Assembly: GCA_029069015.1 (NCBI GenBank)
Contig: JAIEBL010000209.1
Location: 1-5,992 of the forward strand
Length of the DNA: 5,992 nt
Source: Clostridiales bacterium
GTDB lineage: Bacteria; Bacillota; Clostridia; Christensenellales; Pumilibacteraceae
Direction of reading: 5' to 3'
Part shown: piece by piece, positions 1 to 5,003 of the stretch
How positions within the stretch are numbered: the first letter of the stretch is position 1
Layout: each line of letters starts with the position of its first letter
Translations under genes and position numbers: made by a program
Notes under the pieces: model-generated
What the model was told of the DNA's origin: nothing
Seen by the model: the letters and a program-made list of their open reading frames with translations, nothing else
Database searches by the model: none

Positions 1-1
1 A

Positions 2-694
2 GACTACGGTCTCGGCGGCGGTGGCGGCAGCAACTATTTCAATACGAGTAAAGTCACCAAAGTCACCAATACGCAAGGTGGCAGGAGCGGCGACGGTGCG
101 GCAAAGATCACCATGCTCAACTATGCACCCAAGCAAAGCAGCGTCCCCACTTTCACGATCAACCGCCATGCAGATACGACCATTACGTTCGCGGGTGCGA
201 GCGGTACGGCAAACTGCCTGCTCGGTTCAGACCCCGAAAACGAAACCATTACGAGCACGAATACTGCCGCATACAAAGGCATTTTCATGACGAACGACAC
301 GTCGGTGATCACGTCAAGCACGGGTGCAACACAAAAGGCAGACGCCCCTACCAACTCATGGCTCGCCTACTCGTTTGCAGCCGACCGTCGCAGTATGACG
401 ATACGCGCTACACGCTACTGGACGGGTGAAAAACAGTTCTACGTGCGTGTCAGCGATACCTACACCTACAACAGCGTATCCGAAACAAACGGTGTATGGT
501 TCTCGTTCAAGGTAAATGCCGTAGAGGGCGGCGAATTAAAGAAGGACAAAACGCTACCCGCTACAATGGCGGACGACTTCAAGTTCGGCAAGAGCACAAC
601 GCAAGTGCCGACAGAGGAAATGAAGAGAGAGACCTCTCCACTCCGCTTCGCTTCGGTCGAGGTGACAGAAGCGCGAAGACGGTTGATTCAATAA
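2..694 (+). CDS. Glycine-rich surface/secreted protein, C-terminal fragment (5' end outside window)
   Basis: The frame is open from base 2 with no start, so this is the last 230 codons of a longer gene. The first visible residues contain a run of five glycines (residues 5-9), followed by a Gly/Ser/Thr-rich stretch and the segment SGDGAAKITML (29-39). This is the usual ending of bacterial glycine-rich domains (G-G-x-S...GxGxxxIT). Residues 40-165 are rich in Thr, Ser, Asn and aromatics with alternating hydrophobics (for example FYVRVSDTYTY and VWFSFKVNAVEGG), which fits beta-sandwich or cadherin/Ig-like extracellular modules. No sortase motif or membrane anchor is seen. The last residues, from about ETSPLRFASVEVTEARRR to the stop, are encoded by a repeat unit that also occurs downstream, so the natural C-terminus has probably been lost and the protein is likely truncated. 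It converges on the minus-strand operon. The role is inferred as cell-surface or adhesin-like; the exact family is not recognised. Confidence 0.7.
   Translation, partial: DYGLGGGGGSNYFNTSKVTKVTNTQGGRSGDGAAKITMLNYAPKQSSVPTFTINRHADTTITFAGASGTANCLLGSDPENETITSTNTAAYKGIFMTNDTSVITSSTGATQKADAPTNSWLAYSFAADRRSMTIRATRYWTGEKQFYVRVSDTYTYNSVSETNGVWFSFKVNAVEGGELKKDKTLPATMADDFKFGKSTTQVPTEEMKRETSPLRFASVEVTEARRRLIQ
631..669 (+). repeat. Short GC-rich repeat unit A (inside the 3' end of the surface-protein gene)
   Basis: This unit carries CTCCGCTTCGCTTCGG followed by TCGAGGTGACAGA. Short inverted ends ACCTC (632-636) and GAGGT (659-663) could close a small hairpin. It resembles unit C in the same orientation (shared TCTCC, CGCT and TGACAGA positions), and its CTCCGCTTC (641-649) is an exact inverted match to GAAGCGGAG (734-742) in unit B. 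Such units resemble the small interspersed palindromic repeats found scattered between bacterial genes. Here the unit is translated as part of the upstream reading frame. The boundaries are approximate. Confidence 0.6.
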
Positions 695-714
695 CCCATG
701 GACGACTATCCCCA

Positions 715-775
715 CCTCTCCGTTATCCCGAGGGAAGCGGAGCGACGAGGGATCTAGCGAGCAGAGCGAGCGTAG
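715..775 (-). repeat. Short GC-rich repeat unit B (inverted relative to A and C)
   Basis: The core is CCTCTCCGTTATCCCGAGGG, then AAGCGGAGCGACGAGGGATC, then a purine-rich AGCGAGCAGAGCGAGCGTAG tail. Reverse-complemented, it aligns with unit C through the CCGAGGGAA-CGGAGC and GACGAGG-ATC blocks, and the tail also matches in shortened form. B and C are therefore inverted copies about 100 bases apart and could pair into a long imperfect stem in RNA. No transposase or long terminal inverted repeats are present, so this is a non-autonomous or interspersed repeat. Confidence 0.65.
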
Positions 776-797
776 TCTTTCTTGTCTTGCCCTCAAA

Positions 798-866
798 GGA
801 AACGGTTATAGTACAATCAGCATTACAAAAACAAGCAATGCGTTTATTACTTGGCTACGTTTTTTA
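798..866 (+). pseudogene. Possible remnant of a glycine-rich surface-protein gene between repeats B and C
   Basis: In the third forward frame, which differs from that of the upstream surface-protein gene, these bases read GNGYSTISITKTSNAFITW. GNGYxxISI closely resembles the GxGxxxIT ending of a glycine-rich domain, the same signature seen near base 90 of this window. There is no start codon or ribosome binding site, and the frame runs directly from repeat B into repeat C, so it cannot be an independent gene. The likely explanation is a piece of the neighbouring gene, or of a paralogue, stranded by repeat insertion and frame loss. A chance resemblance over about 20 residues cannot be excluded. 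Confidence 0.3.
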
Positions 867-871
867 GTTTA

Positions 872-932
872 CTACGCTTCGCTGGATTCCTCGTCTCTCC
901 GCTACGCTCCGTTTCCCTCGGAATGACAGAGG
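872..932 (+). repeat. Short GC-rich repeat unit C
   Basis: The unit contains CTACGCTTCGCTGGATTCCT, then CGTCTCTCCGCTACGCTCCG, then TTTCCCTCGGAATGACAGAGG. It is an imperfect inverted copy of unit B and lies in the same orientation as unit A. Internally it repeats the CTACGCT word. The GGAATGACAG edge with a GATTCCTCG partner is the pattern expected of small hairpin-forming interspersed repeats. The boundaries are approximate. Confidence 0.65.
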
Positions 933-1033
933 AGCACAACAGACCATACTTTCATAATCATAGCCATCCTCTCGTTTCCCTTTCCGCCCTCTCTTTCCCC
1001 TCTTCCTCTCGTCTCCAACGGCATAATCCTTAC

Positions 1034-1060
1034 AAAAAAACCGCGCGGCGCGCGGCTTTT
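1034..1060 (-). terminator. Intrinsic terminator of the five-gene minus-strand operon
   Basis: Read on the minus strand, a perfect 6-bp GC stem (CCGCGC, loop GCC, GCGCGG; bases 1041-1055) is followed at once by seven U residues (bases 1034-1040). It begins six bases after the stop codon of the HD-domain gene. On the + strand the stem is followed by C then TTTT, so weaker termination of transcripts coming from the surface-protein side is also possible. Confidence 0.9.
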
Positions 1061-1061
1061 C

Positions 1062-1808
1062 TTATTCCCGTAATTCTTTGATTTCTTCGCTTACTTCGCG
1101 CTCGCCCGCTTCCAACGGCTTATTTGCCGCAACGGGCTTTTGACGGTTGATGACCGCGCCGTTGATGACAAGCTCGAACACGCAATCGAGATACGCTGCG
1201 GCTTGTTCGCAAAGCACGATTCTCGACAGATAGATTTGCAGATATTCCATGGTGGACGACGTTTCGTTCATGAAGATCATCAATCGGATTTTATGTTTTT
1301 CGCGGTCGACCACAAGCACGTTCTTCTTTATCGCCATGTTCACGCGGTCGTGAATATCCGATAAATCGAAGCGGTCTTTCCGTACGCGGCTGCGATGTGC
1401 GTCCGACTTATCCGCAATGATGAGCGCCGCCGATACGGGGCTGACGGGTTTGCCCGTCTCTTCCTCGTGGTTGCCGATCGCGCCGATGATCGTTGCGATC
1501 TCGTCTACATCCATGTGCATGCGGCTGAACGCGCTGTACGCAATGGTCGCGCCCGTTAAGCCGTGGTGCTTACGGTTGATGGCGTTGCCGATGTCGTGCA
1601 CCCAGCCCGCGATTGCGCCGAGTTCCACGATACGCGCATCGTAGCCGAGCTCGGACAGAATGTTCGCCGTGGTTTTCGATACGTAGCCCACGTGCCTTAG
1701 GCCGTGCTCCGTATACCCCATCGTTTCCAAATTGCGGTTCGCGGCGTCGATCAGCCGACGGAACTCGCTATTGGCGCGCACCATTTCCAACGTTATCATT
1801 TTCCTCAT
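1062..1808 (-). CDS. HD-domain protein, predicted metal-dependent phosphohydrolase
   Basis: The product is 248 residues and most likely cytosolic. The HD superfamily metal ligands are all visible in order: H39 (in GLRHV), H71-D72 (AGWVHDIGN), H81/H82 (RKHHGLTGA), H114 (GNHEEETG) and D133 (LIIADKSDAHRSRVR). The fold is therefore probably catalytically competent and acts on a phosphate ester or nucleotide; the substrate is unknown. The block from MVRANSEF through GYTEHGLRHV to IADKSDAHRSRVR matches a widespread Clostridia HD-domain family as I recall it. The residues after about 160 form a second, less conserved part with an acidic/basic tail ending EEIKELRE. The start is placed at the ATG at 1806-1808 because GAGGA lies 9 bases ahead; the frame stays open upstream to 1970 but only by running inside the preceding gene. 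An alternative ATG lies three codons in. This is the last gene of the operon, 41 nt after the HEAT-like gene and directly before the terminator. Confidence 0.9.
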   Translation of the reverse strand: MRKMITLEMVRANSEFRRLIDAANRNLETMGYTEHGLRHVGYVSKTTANILSELGYDARIVELGAIAGWVHDIGNAINRKHHGLTGATIAYSAFSRMHMDVDEIATIIGAIGNHEEETGKPVSPVSAALIIADKSDAHRSRVRKDRFDLSDIHDRVNMAIKKNVLVVDREKHKIRLMIFMNETSSTMEYLQIYLSRIVLCEQAAAYLDCVFELVINGAVINRQKPVAANKPLEAGEREVSEEIKELRE

Positions 1809-1817
1809 TTCTTTCAA

Positions 1818-1822
1818 TCCTC
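1818..1822 (-). promoter_or_regulatory. Ribosome binding site of the HD-domain gene
   Basis: GAGGA on the minus strand lies 9 bases before the ATG at 1808. It supports that start over the longer in-frame extension, whose extra residues are an Arg-rich out-of-frame reading of the upstream gene. Confidence 0.7.
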
Positions 1823-1849
1823 GGATAGTAAGTCCTTTTCTCTTCTCTC

Positions 1850-2650
1850 TCAACGAAGATTTTTGACTGCCAAAAACGTGGGGTCTTCGGAAAAGTCGCG
1901 GTCGACGTCCACGACGCCGCCCATTCGTTCGATGGCGTTTTTGATTTCCAAATACTCGGCGTAGTCGCACGTATCGAGCGCGCGGTACAGCATCCCCGAC
2001 GCGCGTTCGTCGCCGTACTTGCCAATAAGCCCCGCGTAGTACGGCACGTTATCGCCCGCCGCAAACAGTTCTTCGAGCAATTTGTAGGTGCGGTCATCGT
2101 GCGCGGCGTTCACCAGAATTTCGGCAACCATGCCTTTTTGCGTGAGGCTGCACGAAGGCAAAACCGCGTAGAGCTTTTCGCGCACGTCCCCGGCGTAATC
2201 GCAGAGCACTTCCACCGCACGCTCGACGAGTCCTTCGTCCGCCTTTGTGTCTGTCAGTAGTTTCACATACGCGTCGAGCGGTTGAGCCGCGCCCATTTCC
2301 GTCAGCAGGTTGGACGCAATCAGCCGCGCATGGTCGCACGAAGAAGACGCAACGAGAGCGGCAAGCGGCTGCGCGCACGCTTCGCACTCCGCAATCGCAT
2401 CCAGTAAGACAGAGGGCGGCTCGCTGCTTTCGGCACACGCCGCCATTTTTTCAACGAGTGAATCGGGCGTTTCTTTTGCAAAATAGCTTTGCGGCGTTAC
2501 TCCGCCGATTTCTTTGACGGGCGTATTCAACCACTGCTCGTAGAGTGCGGGCATTTGTTGCTCGAAGGCTTCTTCGTCTTCGATTTTATCCTTGTGTGCC
2601 TCGTACCACGAAAGCGCAAACGCTTCGAAATTTTTATCGAAATCAAACAT
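1850..2650 (-). CDS. HEAT-like alpha-helical repeat protein of unknown function
   Basis: The product is 266 residues with no signal peptide or membrane segment. The N-terminal part (about 1-60) is acidic and aromatic (MFDFDKNFEAFALSWY) and contains the compact motif LYEQWLNTP (36-44) followed by GGVTPQSYF (49-57). Residues from about 75 to 250 are a series of paired amphipathic helices with Ala/Leu patterning (for example ASNLLTEMGAAQPLDAYVKLL, read in two halves, and VERAVEVLCDYAG), like HEAT or ARM solenoids that bind other proteins. The C-terminus ends DPTFLAVKNLR. The start ATG at 2648-2650 overlaps the end of the TPR gene by 8 bases (ATGTTTGA), which suggests translational coupling; only a weak AGG-type ribosome site precedes it. 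The frame remains open upstream to 2845, but that part lies wholly within the TPR gene. I do not recognise a named family. A scaffold or adaptor role is inferred from the fold type and from the adjacent TPR gene. Confidence 0.8.
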   Translation of the reverse strand: MFDFDKNFEAFALSWYEAHKDKIEDEEAFEQQMPALYEQWLNTPVKEIGGVTPQSYFAKETPDSLVEKMAACAESSEPPSVLLDAIAECEACAQPLAALVASSSCDHARLIASNLLTEMGAAQPLDAYVKLLTDTKADEGLVERAVEVLCDYAGDVREKLYAVLPSCSLTQKGMVAEILVNAAHDDRTYKLLEELFAAGDNVPYYAGLIGKYGDERASGMLYRALDTCDYAEYLEIKNAIERMGGVVDVDRDFSEDPTFLAVKNLR

Positions 2651-4295
2651 GCCGGTTACCTGCCTTTGTTTTTCTTGATTTTTCTTTGTAGGCAAAATAT
2701 TTTTTGCTGTCCGCGCCGAAAAGCTCGATGCAGCACTCGTCGCTCTCAAGCGCGGGAATGCGCCGCATACGGTGCGCAATGAGCGCCGAAAGCGCAGGCA
2801 CGTCGAGATCGTTTTCGGTCTGCAAAGCCCCGTAGAGGGACGCAAACGCCGCGTCGAATTCGTCTTCGAAGTCCGCGCAACCGAAAAGCGCCACCGTGCT
2901 GTACGCCGTATAGTACGCCTCGCCCCAACGCTTTTTGCAGTTTTGCGGCGCTCTGCCGTAGAGGTCGCGGCAAACGTCGCGACACGTAAGCCATACGGGG
3001 CGGTGTTTAAAACGGCGAAGCGCCACGGGCAGCAACAGCCGTTTGTCGGTGTCGGGATACGACGGGTCCATTAAGCAGTTCCGGATATACGTTTCGAAGT
3101 ACGGGATATCCGCCACCGCCTCGGCAATGATGCGCTTGCTGTTTTCGCTCCCCGCCTGAAAAATCATGAGTACGCTCATATAGAGCGCGGGGTCGCGGAG
3201 CGCTTTCTTCAAACGGACTTTGTCTCCGCCCGCGTCGTCAAGCACGTCGTTGAGCCCTTGCAAGAGCTCTTTGGCAACCGCCGGGGGCAAATCGCAGGAA
3301 AGCGAAAAATCGGTTTTTTCCGTGGCTTGCGAAACGAGCACGGCAAACGCTTTTACGATGGCGTCGTACGGATACAACGCTTGCAGATCCACCAAAACCT
3401 TGCGTGCTTCGCGTAATTGCCCGCTGTTACTCAGCGCCAATGCGTAGCAGAGCGAGGGCGTCCGCATGGGCGAGAGGGCAAACAGCTTTCTGCCGAATTT
3501 GACGACGCCTTCCGCGTTTTCCGTGATCCCGAACGCCCGCACGATCTGGCAAAGGTCGTTTACGTTCCGCACGTCCTGCGCGTAAAGATCGGCAAGGCAT
3601 TCCTCATAGTCTTTCGTATACCCTCCCTTATAATAGGCAATCAGCATACTTACCGCCGTTTCGATCGAATAGCCGTTCTTTTCCACCGCCTCGTCTGCCG
3701 CATCGAGCGCGCGGTTGTAGTCGCCGAACACGTTGTAGAGCACCGCAAGTTTGGCGCACGCCTCGCCGCGGGACGCGCTGTCTTTGGGTACGCCCTCCAA
3801 AATCTCGCGGGCAAACGGGTATTGTCCCGCATCCAAAAGTCGTTTCCCGAGTTCGAGCATACGCTCGTCGGGCAAGGGCTCGGCGCGGTACTCGTGGCGG
3901 GACGTATACGCCCGCGCCGCGTCGATATAGTCGAACTCGTGGTTATAGCCGCGCTTTGCCGCAACGTCCATATAGTAGCGCAACGCATCGTCGTTGCCCG
4001 CCGCGCCGAACAGCTCTACAAGCCCCATGACGCCGTCGAACACCACGTCGTCGTTGGTGCACGTGATCGCCTTATAGTACATGAGCTGCGCTTCGGGAAC
4101 GAGATTGAGCGCGCGGTAACAGCACGCCAGTTCTTCGTCGAGAATGGGCAAAAATTCCGCATCGGTACCCTCGGCGATACGGTACGCTTCGCGGTAGCAC
4201 TTGATGGCTTCCACGTAGTTTTCGTTGTCGAATCGGTTCAAGCCGCGCGAATAGTAATAGTCGATATTCGGTTTGAAATTAACGATTTTTCCCAA
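2643..4295 (-). CDS. Tetratricopeptide-repeat (TPR) protein
   Basis: The product is 550 residues, cytosolic, with no signal peptide or membrane segment. The N-terminal half is TPR-like: residues 11-43 (YYYSRGLNRFDNENYVEAI and onward) and 50-80 (LDEELACCYRALNLVPEA) have the A/G-Y-A spacing of TPR helices. Further repeats appear at about 145-210 (LGKRLLDAGQYPFAREIL; LAVLYNVFGDYNRALDAADE) and near 270-310 (YALALSNSGQLREARKVL). The C-terminal 220 or so residues are helical with several Cys and aromatic residues (RPVWLTCRDVCRDLYG; WGEAYYTAYSTVALFG) and are not recognised. The start is TTG at 4293-4295, preceded by GGAG at a spacing of 10; no ATG or GTG lies near it, and the next Met is about 70 residues in. 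It begins 7 nt after the methyltransferase gene and overlaps the next gene by 8 nt. TPR proteins mediate protein-protein contacts; the partners may be the co-encoded proteins, which is inference. Confidence 0.85.
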   Translation of the reverse strand: MGKIVNFKPNIDYYYSRGLNRFDNENYVEAIKCYREAYRIAEGTDAEFLPILDEELACCYRALNLVPEAQLMYYKAITCTNDDVVFDGVMGLVELFGAAGNDDALRYYMDVAAKRGYNHEFDYIDAARAYTSRHEYRAEPLPDERMLELGKRLLDAGQYPFAREILEGVPKDSASRGEACAKLAVLYNVFGDYNRALDAADEAVEKNGYSIETAVSMLIAYYKGGYTKDYEECLADLYAQDVRNVNDLCQIVRAFGITENAEGVVKFGRKLFALSPMRTPSLCYALALSNSGQLREARKVLVDLQALYPYDAIVKAFAVLVSQATEKTDFSLSCDLPPAVAKELLQGLNDVLDDAGGDKVRLKKALRDPALYMSVLMIFQAGSENSKRIIAEAVADIPYFETYIRNCLMDPSYPDTDKRLLLPVALRRFKHRPVWLTCRDVCRDLYGRAPQNCKKRWGEAYYTAYSTVALFGCADFEDEFDAAFASLYGALQTENDLDVPALSALIAHRMRRIPALESDECCIELFGADSKKYFAYKEKSRKTKAGNRHV

Positions 4296-4302
4296 TTTGT
4301 CT

Positions 4303-5001
4303 TTACTCCGATTTCTGCGCCACGAAAAGGATCCGTTCCGTTTTTTTCGTCACGTTCGCCTTCGTATAGTATGCGTAAGTTTCCACGCGAGCAAAACCCG
4401 TTTTTTGCAACGCCTTTGTGAAATACGCCTGCGTGCGCACGTACTGCACTTGCGTCTCGCTCGTTTTTATATATGTTTCGCCTTGCGGGGAAAATACCGT
4501 AAAATCGATAAACAGCTTGTTCCCCTCGCGGAAGTTTTGCCAAATATACGTTATTCCCTCTTTGGTTTCGGAAAACGTATTGCCCGCAAGAACCTTGCAA
4601 AGCTTGTACGCGCTCGAAATGTCGAAGACGAATACCCCGCCCTTTTTGAGCGCGCCGTACACGTGCCGAAACGCCGCCAGCGGGCTTCCGACGTAGTTGA
4701 AAACGTCGTTGCTCGCTACGGCAAAATCGAGCGTATGCGCGTACGGAAAGGACTCGGCGTCCCCAAGAACGAACCGCACGCTCGCCCCCGCCTTTTCCAC
4801 GGCACGGCGCAGCATGACCTCGCTTGCGTCCACGCCGTATACGCCCAAGCCCCGTTTGTACAGCGCGTGCGTCAGTCCGCCCGTGCCGCAACCGATATCC
4901 ACGCCCTCGCCTTTCGGCAGAAAACCCGACAGGTACGCCGCGCGCTTTTCGTCGTCGTCCTCTTTGAAAAGGTCGTAGATTTCGCCGAGCGCCGTATACA
5001 T
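4303..5001 (-). CDS. Class I SAM-dependent methyltransferase
   Basis: The product is 232 residues and soluble, of usual length for a single-domain Rossmann-fold methyltransferase. It opens with YTALGEIYDLF, typical of small Clostridia methyltransferases. Motif I is GVDIGCGTGG (33-42), which contacts S-adenosylmethionine. The acidic residue after strand 2 is D58 in GVDASEVML, and GDAES (80-84) is the adenine-contacting motif. DFAVASNDVFNYV (92-104) is the motif IV region, and the LKKGGVFVFDIS block that follows is the usual post-motif strand. The C-terminal half (TYIWQNF, YFTKALQKTGF, ERILFVAQKSE) resembles the substrate-lid and final strands of this class. The substrate cannot be told. The ATG start at 4999-5001 has GAGGA 6 bases ahead, overlapping the end of the upstream membrane-protein gene (stop at 5004-5006), so the two are tightly coupled in the operon. 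Confidence 0.93.
   Translation of the reverse strand: MYTALGEIYDLFKEDDDEKRAAYLSGFLPKGEGVDIGCGTGGLTHALYKRGLGVYGVDASEVMLRRAVEKAGASVRFVLGDAESFPYAHTLDFAVASNDVFNYVGSPLAAFRHVYGALKKGGVFVFDISSAYKLCKVLAGNTFSETKEGITYIWQNFREGNKLFIDFTVFSPQGETYIKTSETQVQYVRTQAYFTKALQKTGFARVETYAYYTKANVTKKTERILFVAQKSE
4306..4309 (-). promoter_or_regulatory. Ribosome binding site deciding the TTG start of the TPR gene
   Basis: GGAG on the minus strand lies immediately before the TAA stop of the methyltransferase gene and 10 bases before TTG at 4295. It is the only plausible initiation site, because no ATG or GTG in this frame occurs nearby. Confidence 0.65.
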
Positions 5002-5003
5002 GC

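Larger units (their letters stand above)
695..1033. other. Gene-free stretch between the convergent surface-protein gene and the minus-strand operon
   Basis: No credible gene is found here on either strand. The stretch holds repeat units B and C, the out-of-frame remnant between them, and then, from about 933, unique sequence without clear structure. The part at roughly 966-1018 is strongly pyrimidine-rich on the + strand (runs of CTC, CCC and TTTCC). No promoter pair is evident, as expected between converging transcription units. Confidence 0.6.

Noticed and set aside
632..721. Eight-base direct repeat ACCTCTCC at 632-639 and 714-721 as a target-site duplication of an inserted element
   Set aside because: The word is part of the shared repeat-unit sequence itself, and the intervening 74 bases have no terminal inverted repeats or transposase, so a duplication claim is unsupported.
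496..867. Open frame on the + strand through the repeat cluster (123 codons)
   Set aside because: It consists of an alternate frame of the surface-protein gene followed by repeat DNA. There is no ribosome site and the composition is Arg/Ser-rich, so it is not a gene.
631..932. CRISPR array
   Set aside because: The repeat units vary in sequence and orientation, the spacing is uneven and there are no cas genes nearby.
1809..1970. N-terminal extension of the HD-domain gene
   Set aside because: The extra 54 residues are Arg-rich and mostly an out-of-frame reading of the HEAT-like gene. A proper GAGGA and ATG occur at 1822-1806.
2651..2845. N-terminal extension of the HEAT-like gene
   Set aside because: It lies wholly within the TPR coding region in another frame; the ATG at 2650 overlaps the TPR stop in the way typical of coupled genes.
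3417..4421. Long open frame on the + strand (334 codons)
   Set aside because: It is antisense to the TPR gene. The His/Val/Arg-rich translation has no recognisable domain and reflects the codon bias of the opposite strand.
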